From contig SUWY01000008.1 of NCBI GenBank assembly GCA_015061245.1, positions 1 through 64,000 of the forward strand: DNA of 64,000 nucleotides, written 5' to 3'. Positions within the stretch are counted from its first letter, which is position 1; every line of letters starts with the position of its first letter. This document shows positions 38,538 through 46,623 of the stretch, one piece after another. The notes under the pieces are model-generated. The model was not told where the DNA came from and did not search any database. It worked only from the letters and a program-made list of their open reading frames with translations. A program made the position numbers and the translations under genes. This DNA is from Bacteroidales bacterium (GTDB taxonomy: Bacteria; Bacteroidota; Bacteroidia; Bacteroidales; Marinifilaceae).

Positions 38538-38864
38538 TCAGCGCACTGCACTTGCCAACCACCTCTCACTCTTCACATTTTCCCTCTCCTCAACACCACT
38601 CACATCAACTAAATTAACATTAAGAACTTTAGCAATATCGCACAACGTATCCGTAGTAAAATTATGAGTTCCACTTAACCACTTACTAATCTCGGAAGGC
38701 TTTTTATTTAGACGCATGGCAAACTCCTTTTTAGTTAACCCAGCTTTAATTATTGCATCCTCTATCTTTATTGCAAGGCGCATTTTCACTGCAACCTTCT
38801 CATAATTAACAATACTGCGACTCTCTAATTGACTCATCACACTATCTTTATTCTTACTCATCAT
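38538..38864 (-). CDS. XRE-family antitoxin (HigA-like)
   Basis: The 108-residue protein has a helix-turn-helix domain at about 38-90 (AGLTKKEFAMRLNKKPSEISKWLSG). It pairs with the toxin-like gene just upstream, whose end it overlaps by 11 bases, so it is a probable type II antitoxin and autorepressor. The last residues (ENVKSERW region) are encoded where the sequence merges into the polypyrimidine tract. This may have replaced the original C-terminus. Confidence 0.82.
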   Translation of the reverse strand: MMSKNKDSVMSQLESRSIVNYEKVAVKMRLAIKIEDAIIKAGLTKKEFAMRLNKKPSEISKWLSGTHNFTTDTLCDIAKVLNVNLVDVSGVEERENVKSERWLASAVR

Positions 38865-39342
38865 AATCCTCGTTTATTTTAATATTTCCTGTAAATCCGT
38901 CATCCGATATCTTTATATCTCCTTCTTTAATCCTCAAAGAGATTATTCTCGATATACGAATCATTAACTCTGCATGTTTTCTGAGAAATTCATCATCTTG
39001 CCATACTCTAACCCTCTTTATTCCTCCCCCTCCTAAAATCACAGCCACAGTTCCATATATTATACAATATAATCTCAGCCTTTTATTAGGAATGTCATAT
39101 AAAGCACAAACTCCATCTCCCGGAGTTCCTTCATGCATTTTAAAAAACTGCGACCTCGCTCCTCCTTCTCGCCCAATAAATTTTAATCTATCATAAATAT
39201 CTTGAACCTCGTCTGTATAATCTTCATAAAAAGTCGCCAGAAAAGATTCAAATAGAGACATTGACTCTCCTTCAAGAACTGCAGAATATATCTGGCACTT
39301 ATTACCAGACAACTCCTGAATCTTCTTCAACTCAAAATTCAT
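38854..39342 (-). CDS. RelE/HigB-like toxin protein
   Basis: The protein has the phage-derived Gp49/HigB-like pattern: an RLKFIGREGG region, SQFFKMHEGTPGDGVCALYD, KRLRLYCIIYGTVAVILGGGG and a C-terminal helix. It is probably an mRNA interferase partner of the adjacent XRE antitoxin. I start it at the ATG at 39342 (MNFELKKIQ), preceded by GGAGAGAAAGT, a good ribosome site. A longer frame from 39384 adds 14 hydrophobic residues that do not fit the family. Confidence 0.75.
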   Translation of the reverse strand: MNFELKKIQELSGNKCQIYSAVLEGESMSLFESFLATFYEDYTDEVQDIYDRLKFIGREGGARSQFFKMHEGTPGDGVCALYDIPNKRLRLYCIIYGTVAVILGGGGIKRVRVWQDDEFLRKHAELMIRISRIISLRIKEGDIKISDDGFTGNIKINEDYDE

Positions 39343-39398
39343 ACTTTCTCTCCACAAAATTAGTAAAAAAAAATAATATTTCACTTATAAGTTAAAAA

Positions 39399-39495
39399 CT
39401 TTCCCATCCACCTTCTCACTTTCACCTTTCACCTTTTCCCCTTATCTCACCTCTCCTCTTTCTTTTCCCTCATTCCTTCCTCTTTTTCTCTTCTC
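39399..39495. repeat. Polypyrimidine repeat tract P2
   Basis: This is another run of CACCTTTCACCTTTTCC-type sequence on the plus strand. It covers the gap below the toxin gene and extends into the 3' end of the four-helix-bundle gene, where it encodes the charged tail EEGMREKKEER. Confidence 0.7.
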
Positions 39496-39944
39496 AACAA
39501 ACAATAAGGACACCCCATCAACATCATCTCATTCTTGTATCGCATTCTCTCTTCATATTTCTCCTTTTTCTCCAATTCCAAATTTCGCTTTGCGGTTTTA
39601 ATACTTCTGGATAACATGGCTATAATCTCACCTATATCAGTATATAAAGAACTATATAACTCTTGATTAATATATTCACTCTCAAATAACAACGTTAACC
39701 AATATTGAGTTTCATCTGCCTCCTTTAATGATATTGAGCGTTTATGAATAAAATCTGCCTTACTCTGTGCATTTATACTTTCGTGAAGATTTGCACCAAC
39801 ACTTGTAGCACTTCTAAGAATCTGCTTTGACATCACATACTCTCGTTGTTCATTTACCAGATATTGATATAATCTTATTATTCTTATTGCGAAACGTTTT
39901 GCTTTATCGTGAAGAATTACTTTCATGTCAATATTGTTAATCAT
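39447..39944 (-). CDS. Four helix bundle protein (23S rRNA IVS-type)
   Basis: The core (about residues 7-125) matches the four-helix-bundle family first seen in 23S rRNA intervening sequences: FAIRIIRLYQYL, the conserved QILRSATSVGANLHES, and DETQYWLTLLFESEYI. Members also occur as free-standing chromosomal genes, as here; the function is unknown. I start at the ATG at 39944; ATG 39926 (MKVILHDKAK) is also possible. The C-terminal extension after SIKTAKRNLELE is charged, and its last part comes from a polypyrimidine tract. Confidence 0.82.
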   Translation of the reverse strand: MINNIDMKVILHDKAKRFAIRIIRLYQYLVNEQREYVMSKQILRSATSVGANLHESINAQSKADFIHKRSISLKEADETQYWLTLLFESEYINQELYSSLYTDIGEIIAMLSRSIKTAKRNLELEKKEKYEERMRYKNEMMLMGCPYCLLRREKEEGMREKKEER

Positions 39945-40028
39945 CCAACAGAACAAATTATCGCCACAAATATAAACATAATTTAAATATTATTACACAA
40001 AAGCACACAAAAAAAAGCAAGAGAACTC

Positions 40029-40190
40029 TCGCCTCTCACTTTTTCCCTTTTCCCTCTCCACTTTAACCTTCAATATTTTCACCTTTCACCTTATCTCACC
40101 CTTCCCCTCTTATCTTTTCCCTCTTACCTTTCACCTTATCTCACCTTTCACCATATCTCACCTTTCACCTAAACATCCCCTCTCACCTTA
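40029..40190. repeat. Polypyrimidine repeat tract P3
   Basis: Repeats of TTTCACCTTATCTCACC and TTTCCCTC variants on the plus strand fill most of 39945-40168. The tract runs over the stop codon of the FNT gene, ending CACCTAAACATCCCCTCTC. The same ending recurs at about 41979-41997. Confidence 0.8.
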
Positions 40191-40795
40191 TACGTCACGA
40201 CATTCATAATAGCACTGCCGACACCATTACCAACTGCCATAACCAAAATATATAACGCAGCCTTCATGCTCCACGCTCCTGCAATTGTAAAATAACCCAT
40301 ATTCGCAATGCTATGCTCAAAACCACACATAATGAAAATAACTACCGGTAGAATTACAAATAGCCACGATTTACACTTACGGTAAGAATCAACAGCCAAA
40401 TACATCATAACACCACAGGCAATCGAGAGGATAAAGATACTTATCAACGAATCATCTAATTTTGCATCAGACAAGGCCTGAGCCTTAATCAACAACCCCT
40501 CGCCATAACGAGTTGCGTTAATAGCACTACCTAAGATTATTGAACCAACCAAGTTTCCTACAATAGTCAACAAGATATTGCGCAATCCAACCTGGCGCAA
40601 ATATCCAATCTTGCCAGTGTAAAGCCACAACCCCCTACAGACAATTGTCAACAATCCAAACGAGAAAAGGGTTGCACCCACAATTTTCTCACTACAAGAC
40701 ATGAAAACAATGCAACCGAAACAGATCATCATTCCAGCCAACACCGCCTTCACAAACACCTCATAACTCTCTCTAACTAACTCTTTACTATCCAT
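40169..40795 (-). CDS. Formate/nitrite transporter family channel
   Basis: The 208-residue protein has about six hydrophobic helices and the FNT hallmark CGFEHSIANMGYF, with the pore-lining His. An early VKAVLAGMMICFGCIVF helix and NILLTIVGNLVGSIILGSA follow the family plan. It is shorter than common FocA/NirC proteins (about 260-290 residues), mainly at both termini. It would move formate, nitrite or a related small anion across the inner membrane. The final residues VRGDV are encoded by the adjoining repeat tract. Confidence 0.85.
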   Translation of the reverse strand: MDSKELVRESYEVFVKAVLAGMMICFGCIVFMSCSEKIVGATLFSFGLLTIVCRGLWLYTGKIGYLRQVGLRNILLTIVGNLVGSIILGSAINATRYGEGLLIKAQALSDAKLDDSLISIFILSIACGVMMYLAVDSYRKCKSWLFVILPVVIFIMCGFEHSIANMGYFTIAGAWSMKAALYILVMAVGNGVGSAIMNVVTYKVRGDV

Positions 40796-40810
40796 ATTCC
40801 TAATTATTTA

Positions 40811-40979
40811 AGCAAATCTGCGCAAATCAAATCACTCTACTTACTCTTTGTCTGCAAAGCAATCTCCTGAGTTCTACCAACCCTCTAAATCCCCCTTCGT
40901 TTGGCTCACAAGTTCGCCTGCACTAATAAGGGGGCTTTACTCGCTACGCTCGGAAACTCCTAACTGTTCACTCCTAACT
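40811..40979. repeat. Composite dispersed repeat, copy A
   Basis: This shares with copies B (42052-42229) and C (48100-48270) the blocks CAAATCTGCGCAAATC (or ACAAATCTTATC in C), CTACCAACCC, CCCCCTTCG, CTAATAAGGGGG and TTACTCGCTACGCTCG in the same order. The CCCCCTT and AAGGGGG blocks form an inverted repeat. Copy A lacks the GTGGATTTGCTTTAATTTG part found in B and C. It fills the gap between the FNT and TIGR02757 genes. Confidence 0.75.
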
Positions 40980-41904
40980 ATACCAAATCCTCACCCATCA
41001 TCACCATATCATACTTCAAAGGATCATCTGCGCACCAACTTCTATAACACTCGGTAAGCTCCCTCACACTCTTCCAACTCGCTGTAGAACTGCCACAAAT
41101 CAATCCATTCTCACGAGCCTGCCGCACGACATGCACATCCAACACCGCAAACAACTCACTACTCTTAATCTTGCGCCACAACCCTAAATCAGGCTTATCT
41201 GTACGCACCATCCATCGCAAAAACATACACAAGCGCTTACACGCCGACTTACCACTCACACTACCCAACTTTGCCGGTGCAGTTATCTTCGCCAAACGCT
41301 CCACATACTTCCCCTCAACAACCTCATCACCACTCACCTCTCCAGTATCACCTTTCACATTTTCCTTGTCACCTTTCACCTCTTCCCTATCACCTTTCAC
41401 CTCTCCACTCTCACCTTTCACCTTTTCCCTATCACCTCTATCACCCACAACAAAACTTTCCAATGAGCCAAACTCCCGATACACCTCTACCAAATTCCTA
41501 CACACCTGCTTAAAAGCGCCACCAAAAAGAGTTCTATGCACACACTGCTCATCAGGATACTTCTCAAACGCTCCACTCATTATATAATCGTAGGGACGCC
41601 AACTCATCACCTCCATTAATCTATTGGCATTGGCCTTAATCATCTTTCTATTTCCCCACGCAATCATCGCCACAAACAACGCACCAACCTCAATCTGCCT
41701 CACAAACTCCCTCTTAACAACCACATCACCACTCACATCTTCCCTATCACCTTTCACATTTTCCCTATCACCTTTCACATCTTCCTTGTCACCTTTCACC
41801 TCACTCATCAAATCATACACCACCCTCAACGGATCCGCCTCAACAAACGCCTCCGCATCAAAACATCGCCATCTCTCCTCTAAAACCTCTCTATACAACT
41901 CCAT
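40978..41904 (-). CDS. TIGR02757 family protein with repeat-derived inserts
   Basis: The 308-residue protein matches the DUF2400/TIGR02757 family: ADPLRVVYDL, VGALFVAMIAWGNRKMI, KRLCMFLRWMVR, LGLWRKI, LDVHVVRQARENGLI and a C-terminal PLKYDMVMMG. Normal members are about 250 residues with no known activity. Two inserts break the family pattern, at about residues 35-55 and 160-200. Each is a tandem heptapeptide (GDREDVK, GDKENVK and similar) encoded by 21-bp polypyrimidine repeat units like those between genes. The inserts keep frame because 21 is a multiple of three, so the gene may still function. Confidence 0.82.
   Translation of the reverse strand: MELYREVLEERWRCFDAEAFVEADPLRVVYDLMSEVKGDKEDVKGDRENVKGDREDVSGDVVVKREFVRQIEVGALFVAMIAWGNRKMIKANANRLMEVMSWRPYDYIMSGAFEKYPDEQCVHRTLFGGAFKQVCRNLVEVYREFGSLESFVVGDRGDREKVKGESGEVKGDREEVKGDKENVKGDTGEVSGDEVVEGKYVERLAKITAPAKLGSVSGKSACKRLCMFLRWMVRTDKPDLGLWRKIKSSELFAVLDVHVVRQARENGLICGSSTASWKSVRELTECYRSWCADDPLKYDMVMMGEDLV
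41346..41446. repeat. 21-bp tandem repeat inside TIGR02757 gene (P4)
   Basis: Four exact-phase 21-bp units start at 41346, 41367, 41388 and 41409. Each reads T(A/G)TCACCTTTCAC or a one-base variant plus a pyrimidine tail. A degenerate fifth unit follows. They encode GDxxxVK heptapeptides on the minus strand. Confidence 0.88.
41724..41807. repeat. 21-bp tandem repeat inside TIGR02757 gene (P5)
   Basis: Four 21-bp units start at 41724, 41745, 41766 and 41787 and share TATCACCTTTCACAT plus a pyrimidine tail. This is the same family as P4 and the intergenic tracts, giving the first heptapeptide insert of the protein. Confidence 0.88.
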
Positions 41905-41905
41905 A

Positions 41906-42051
41906 TCCTTTCACCTAAACACCACTTAGCTCACCTATCACCTCTTCCATTTCACCTATCACCTTTTCCCTCTCCCCTTTCACCTAAACATCCCCTCTCC
42001 ATACTCTCCCATGCTTCGCATAATAAATAAAATACAGTTCTACCAACCCCC
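41906..42051. repeat. Polypyrimidine tract P6 and spacer upstream of TIGR02757 gene
   Basis: The 399-base gap 41905-42303 contains no gene. It begins with this tract (TCACCTATCACCTTTTCCC-type phrases to about 42000, ending CACCTAAACATCCCCTCTC). A short spacer with TTCTACCAACCCCCAAAG follows, then composite repeat copy B and tract P7. Confidence 0.75.
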
Positions 42052-42229
42052 AAAGCAAATCTGCGCAAATCTTACCACTTCATTACTCCTTATCTGTAAA
42101 GCAAACTAAAGCTTTGAATACAACTAGTGGATTTGCTTTAATTTGTTATCTACCAACCCCCTAAATCCCCCTTCGTTTGGCTCACAAGTTCGCCTGCACT
42201 AATAAGGGGGACTTACTCGCTACGCTCGT
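42052..42229. repeat. Composite dispersed repeat, copy B
   Basis: The fullest copy. CAAATCTGCGCAAATCTTA is followed by CTCCTTATCTGTAAAGCAAA and GTGGATTTGCTTTAATTTG, then CTACCAACCCCCTAAATC, CCCCCTTCGTTTGGCTCAC, CTAATAAGGGGGACTTAC and TCGCTACGCTCG. AAAGCAAA/TTTGCTTT and CCCCCTT/AAGGGGG give two nested hairpins, a MITE-like arrangement, but no target-site duplication is evident. Confidence 0.75.
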
Positions 42230-42310
42230 TATTCACCTTTCACCTTTCACCTTTCACCTAAACAACACCTCTCCCCTTTCACCTCTTCCCTTTCACCTAA
42301 CCATCACCTC
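42230..42310. repeat. Polypyrimidine repeat tract P7
   Basis: TTCACCTTTCACCTTTCACC repeats on the plus strand, ending at the rmuC stop codon (42304-42306). It is one of several tracts that begin exactly at a minus-strand gene's 3' end. Confidence 0.75.
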
Positions 42311-43776
42311 TCTATCAACCTCTCATCAATCTCCTTCTTCGGCATAACGCCCAGCACCTTCAAATCATTCAGCTGCTTCACCACATTACCACGACCTGTT
42401 GTCAGCTGCTTCTCCGCTTCGTTATAAGAGTTACTCAAAGAGTCTATCTTGCCTCGCATCTCAACAAAAGTCTTACTGAAAACCGAGAACTTCTCATACA
42501 AACCGGTTGCACTTTGAATAATCTTCTCAACATTTCGCTCCTGACGACGACTCTGCCACATTGAGTAGATAATATTGAGCGACAACATCAAATTGGTAGG
42601 ATTGATAATCAACACCTTCGAGCGATAAGCATCGGTAAATAGCTTAGGATCATTCTGCATGGCAAGGATATATGCTCCCTCGTTCGGGATAAACATAAGA
42701 ACCATATCCACACTATCCTTAACATGACTTGAATAGCTCTTCGCACCAAGTTCTTTTACATGTTGACGCACCGACTCCAAATGACTCTTCAAATGAAGCT
42801 CCCTATGGCTCTCCTCATCGCAACACATATACTCGGCATAGGCCTTAAGCGACACCTTTGAGTCAATCACCACGCTCCCCTTCTCGGCAAACTTCACCAC
42901 AACATCGGGAATTAAGCGGTTGCCATGTTCGTCATTTACAGAGCTCTGCACAAAGAACTCCTCGCCCTCACGAAGCCCCGAATCCTGCAGAATATCCTTA
43001 AGAATGGCCTCGCCCCAATTACCCTGCATCTTCGGTTTCGACTTCAACGCCTCCGCCAAATTATTCGCATCACATCCCAGCTTATTTGTCTGCTCAATGA
43101 GTCCCTTTATGATTTGTTCCATTTTGGACGAGGTCTCAATGCCACTCTTTTTGCTCTCTGCAACCTCGTTCTTAAAACTATCCAACTTCTCGCGTAAAGG
43201 GGTCAGCAGGTTATCTAAACTCTCCTTGTTTACCTGTTTCATGCCCTCGCTCTTACGCTCAAGTATCTCATTTGCAAGTTTTTCAAACTCAGCCTTCATT
43301 GTGGCCAAACGCTTCTCAAACTGGCTCTCCTGCTCAGCACGCATCTTCTCGTAATTCTCCTTCTCAGATTTGCGCAACTCCTCTTGTGCCTTTTCGAACG
43401 AGGCATATCTTTCACGCTCAGCACTTAACCGAGCATCTGCCATGCTCCGCACCGACTCAAGTTGAATTTCAGCCTCGCGCTTCTGTCCGGCAAGTTGCAA
43501 CTCTGCCTGCCTATTAAGCTGCTCTATTCGCAACTCAGCCTCGCTTCGCTGTTGCTCCACGCGCATCTCTCCCTCATTGCGCACCCTCTCCAAAGCCATC
43601 TCAGACTCACTGCGTTGCTGTTCCAACTGCAACTCCAACTCAGTAATTCTCATTTGAAACTCAGCCTCGTGCTGAACGCTCTCGGTCTTACTAATCGCCT
43701 TTGCCCTTAACGCAACAAACAAAGCAACAATTGCAACCACCGCAACTATCGCCACTATAATTGTCAAAACATCCAT
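42304..43776 (-). CDS. rmuC: DNA recombination protein RmuC
   Basis: The 490 residues have an N-terminal membrane helix (about 5-24), then a coiled coil of about 200 residues (Glu/Gln/Arg-rich). The RmuC nuclease-like core follows: KPKMQGNWGEAILKDIL, SGLREGEEFFVQSSVN, LIPDVVVKFAEKGSVVIDSKVSLKAY and FIPNEGAYILAMQNDP. The family limits sequence inversions and is related to PD-(D/E)xK nucleases. A TATCTTTG box on the minus strand lies at 43797-43804, just upstream. Confidence 0.93.
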   Translation of the reverse strand: MDVLTIIVAIVAVVAIVALFVALRAKAISKTESVQHEAEFQMRITELELQLEQQRSESEMALERVRNEGEMRVEQQRSEAELRIEQLNRQAELQLAGQKREAEIQLESVRSMADARLSAERERYASFEKAQEELRKSEKENYEKMRAEQESQFEKRLATMKAEFEKLANEILERKSEGMKQVNKESLDNLLTPLREKLDSFKNEVAESKKSGIETSSKMEQIIKGLIEQTNKLGCDANNLAEALKSKPKMQGNWGEAILKDILQDSGLREGEEFFVQSSVNDEHGNRLIPDVVVKFAEKGSVVIDSKVSLKAYAEYMCCDEESHRELHLKSHLESVRQHVKELGAKSYSSHVKDSVDMVLMFIPNEGAYILAMQNDPKLFTDAYRSKVLIINPTNLMLSLNIIYSMWQSRRQERNVEKIIQSATGLYEKFSVFSKTFVEMRGKIDSLSNSYNEAEKQLTTGRGNVVKQLNDLKVLGVMPKKEIDERLIER

Positions 43777-43796
43777 ATTTCAAACCATTAACTACG

Positions 43797-43804
43797 CAAA
43801 GATA
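43797..43804 (-). promoter_or_regulatory. rmuC: Bacteroidetes -7 box for rmuC
   Basis: The minus strand reads TATCTTTG (TAnnTTTG), 20 bases upstream of the rmuC ATG. It overlaps the 3' end of the upstream AlbA_2 gene's terminal region (stop at 43807). Confidence 0.55.
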
Positions 43805-43806
43805 AT

Positions 43807-45309
43807 CTATTTCCCGGTTTTTTCATATATTTCCATTAATAACACCTTACCCTTATTGGTTAATCTATACTTTTGTTTAGGATGATTTAAATTATTAGGG
43901 AAAAGAGGTTCTACAAATCCTCCATATAGAGCAGGATTTAAATAATTCTTCAAGAAATTTACCCTATCTTTGAGTTCCATTAAGCTCATCATATCTCGTA
44001 CAGACCAAACTCTCTCATTCATAATTAAAACCAATGATTCTACTTGTTGGGTAGTTGTTGGGTAGTTGTTGGGTAGCTGTAGGGAGTTACGATAATTATA
44101 GAATTCATTTCGCTTGGGTAATGGATAAATAAGATTTGAATGTGTTAATTCACTTTCAAACAAAACATCTTCACCCGTCAATTCTTTCCATCTCATAATT
44201 TTATCAATACCATACCCTGCATTTTCTGATAGTTTAGCATAACGAAAAAACTTAATTATGATCGGATTACGAGGCATCGATAATACTTGATTCTTAATTT
44301 TATCTAAATCCATAATAAAACATCCAGCATTTTGAAACTCTATACGATTTGAATACACGCGAATAGTAGAATGAATAGGGCTAAAATAGTCGGCATGCGC
44401 TAACATATTAACCAAACCTTCTCTTAATGTATATAATTGTGAATTATCATCAGGAGCAAATCCATCTGGGCCTGGAGTAAAGGGATTATCTACATATATG
44501 TGTAATCTTTGTATAAGAAGTTGATAATATTCCCATATATTATCCTGTTCTGGCATTCGATAGGTGTATCTAGTCAAGGCCTCTTTATAGGAAATACCAG
44601 GAATTTCTATATAATCAATCCAGAAATTACCAATATTTTTGCGTACTGAGTCTCTTTTACCAAACATCAACAAACTTCCATATGTCAAGCAATCATCCTT
44701 TAGAATAGAAAGTTTATCACAAAAATCTTTATCAGATAAGCTGTTATACAAAAAATTATCGTTGTATTGTTCAACTCGACGACGATATGTTTGAAGAGAA
44801 TTAAGATTTATATCATTATAAGAAGTACCATACACTATTGTTTCAGAGCGACTTCCAAACGCCTGATCTCTTTGAATAGAAAGTATTTCCATTTCAGTTG
44901 CACGCTGATCGCCACTACCAGTTCGAATATACGTATTTGAAATATTATTGTTAAAATATATTGGTTTAATTGTGGAAGATGGAATATAAAAAGCTAAAAC
45001 AACATTACCTTCAATATTATATCTCATAACACTCACAGAGATAGGTAAATTAAACTTAGTCTGTGACCTTAATATGCCAACGAAATCTTGTTCTAATTTC
45101 TCTGCATTACTAACTCCAACCACGTCATATAAACTTTTGCCATGTCTTTTTATCTCCTTCACTCCAAGAACTATCCAACCACCTGCTGAATTAGAGAATG
45201 CACTAACTGTAGTCCAAATATTTTTAGGTAATTCAATCAGTGCTTCCTTAACCTCAAAGTCTTCCCATTCGATATCATTCAATCTTTTTAGTAATTCATC
45301 CTTTTGCAT
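43807..45309 (-). CDS. AlbA_2 (Schlafen-type) DNA-binding ATPase/regulator
   Basis: The 500-residue protein has an N-terminal AlbA_2 domain (ALIELPKNIWTTVSAFSNSAGGWIVLGVKE, VVLAFYIPSS, NTYIRTGSGDQRATEMEI). A middle region has the ATP-binding REGLVNMLAHADYFS and a C-terminal winged helix. These proteins are common accessory-genome regulators with unclear targets. The segment LQLPNNYPTTTQQV (near residue 415) is encoded by three 11-bp tandem repeats. A change in their number would shift the frame. A TATCTTTG box lies at 45337-45344. Confidence 0.85.
   Translation of the reverse strand: MQKDELLKRLNDIEWEDFEVKEALIELPKNIWTTVSAFSNSAGGWIVLGVKEIKRHGKSLYDVVGVSNAEKLEQDFVGILRSQTKFNLPISVSVMRYNIEGNVVLAFYIPSSTIKPIYFNNNISNTYIRTGSGDQRATEMEILSIQRDQAFGSRSETIVYGTSYNDINLNSLQTYRRRVEQYNDNFLYNSLSDKDFCDKLSILKDDCLTYGSLLMFGKRDSVRKNIGNFWIDYIEIPGISYKEALTRYTYRMPEQDNIWEYYQLLIQRLHIYVDNPFTPGPDGFAPDDNSQLYTLREGLVNMLAHADYFSPIHSTIRVYSNRIEFQNAGCFIMDLDKIKNQVLSMPRNPIIIKFFRYAKLSENAGYGIDKIMRWKELTGEDVLFESELTHSNLIYPLPKRNEFYNYRNSLQLPNNYPTTTQQVESLVLIMNERVWSVRDMMSLMELKDRVNFLKNYLNPALYGGFVEPLFPNNLNHPKQKYRLTNKGKVLLMEIYEKTGK
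44045..44077. repeat. Three 11-bp tandem repeats in AlbA_2 gene
   Basis: TTGTTGGGTAG occurs three times in tandem on the plus strand (the third unit is followed by a variant CTGTAGGG). Eleven is not a multiple of three, so gain or loss of one unit would truncate or restore the protein, as in slipped-strand phase variation. Confidence 0.7.
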
Positions 45310-45336
45310 TGTACATAATTTTAAAATTTAACAATG

Positions 45337-45344
45337 CAAAGATA
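45337..45344 (-). promoter_or_regulatory. Bacteroidetes -7 box for AlbA_2 gene
   Basis: The minus strand reads TATCTTTG 27 bases upstream of the ATG at 45309. The 84-base gap to the MFS gene holds this box and no other feature. Confidence 0.55.
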
Positions 45345-45393
45345 CACATGCTTAACTATATATCGTATTTATGCAGAATTATTTTACATAATT

Positions 45394-46548
45394 TTATTTA
45401 TTTTTTTCATAGCGGCGCACGAACCACACCATGCAAACCGCTGAAAGGATGGCAAAACCGGCTCCAATCAAGGCTGAATAAGAGTATGGATCAGGAACAT
45501 TATGATGCTCAGGCAAACCACCCAAATAGGCTCCCAAAGCATTACCAAAATTAAAGGCAATCTGAATACTTGCACCACCCATCAATGCTGCACCATAAGA
45601 GTATCTGATAATCAAGAGCTGCTGCGGACATGAAAGAGCGAATTGTCCAGAATAACACATAATCATAGCCATCACCATAATCACCGCATAATAGGAGTAG
45701 AAATGTATCAGAATTGTTCCTACAAAAATCAAACCTCCTGAAAAGGCTGCTGCACGGCCCGGAGTAAACTTATCTGAAAAACGCCCGGAAAGCAAATTAC
45801 CGGCAACCATAGCCATACCGGCAACAACCATCAAAGGTGTAAGCATCTCTTCGCTAAATCCCGAATTGATTGTAAGAATTGGGCGAATATAACTTGAAAC
45901 ACTAAACACTCCTACACTTCCGCAGAATGTCGCCAAAAGAATCAGCCACGCTCCAAGGTGCTTAAACATACGGAATTGGCTTCTAAAACCGGTATCCTCC
46001 ATTGCAGGCATAAATGGCACCCACTTATGCAGAATATAGACAGTAAACACACTGCAAACCGCTGCAAGTAAAAAGGTATAACGCCATGACACCCAAACAC
46101 TAAGAGCTGTTCCAATGGGCACACCTATCACATTTGCAATAGTCATTCCGGCAATCATAATACTCACCGCCTGAGTCTCTTTTCCCTTCACTGCCAACTT
46201 CCCGGCAACAATACTCGCCACACCGAAATAGGCTCCATGAGGGAGACCTGAAATCAAACGTGCTACAAGCAAGAATATATAGTTGGGCGAGGCCGCAGCC
46301 ATCAAGTTTCCCACAGCCATTACCACTGCCAAGAGAATCAAAATTCGCTTCAACGGCATTCTTCTGATTGCCAACAACAATGGCGCACCAATACAAACAC
46401 CCACTGCATAGGCCGAAATCAAATGTCCTGCCTGCGGAATTGTAACACTCAAATCATTTGCAACATCGGTTAAAATACCCATCATTACAAACTCTGCAAT
46501 TCCCAAAACCAGCGTACCAAACGCCAACGCAATCAAACTCTTCATCAT
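45394..46548 (-). CDS. MFS transporter (AraJ-like efflux)
   Basis: This 384-residue major facilitator has about 12 hydrophobic helices. Conserved spots include FGTLVLGIAEFVMMGILTDVA in helix 1, GHLISAYAVGVCIGAPLLLA, the motif-A-like region RRMPLKRILILL and SGLPHGAYFGVASIVAGKL. It fits the AraJ/YdhP group of sugar or drug efflux pumps. The substrate cannot be read. It is monocistronic by spacing. Confidence 0.88.
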   Translation of the reverse strand: MMKSLIALAFGTLVLGIAEFVMMGILTDVANDLSVTIPQAGHLISAYAVGVCIGAPLLLAIRRMPLKRILILLAVVMAVGNLMAAASPNYIFLLVARLISGLPHGAYFGVASIVAGKLAVKGKETQAVSIMIAGMTIANVIGVPIGTALSVWVSWRYTFLLAAVCSVFTVYILHKWVPFMPAMEDTGFRSQFRMFKHLGAWLILLATFCGSVGVFSVSSYIRPILTINSGFSEEMLTPLMVVAGMAMVAGNLLSGRFSDKFTPGRAAAFSGGLIFVGTILIHFYSYYAVIMVMAMIMCYSGQFALSCPQQLLIIRYSYGAALMGGASIQIAFNFGNALGAYLGGLPEHHNVPDPYSYSALIGAGFAILSAVCMVWFVRRYEKNK

Positions 46549-46623
46549 AAAAATCTTAATACTAAAAGCATTAGGTTATTTCCTTACAAATTTCACTATA
46601 CAATCAATACAAATAGGGGAATC

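Noticed and set aside
41171-41929. Pro/Ser-rich plus-strand frames over the TIGR02757 gene
   Set aside because: They are antisense readings of the 21-bp repeats; the minus strand carries the recognisable family motifs.
38361-42310. Repeated short units resembling a CRISPR array
   Set aside because: Units are contiguous or degenerate without constant-length unique spacers, and no cas gene is present.
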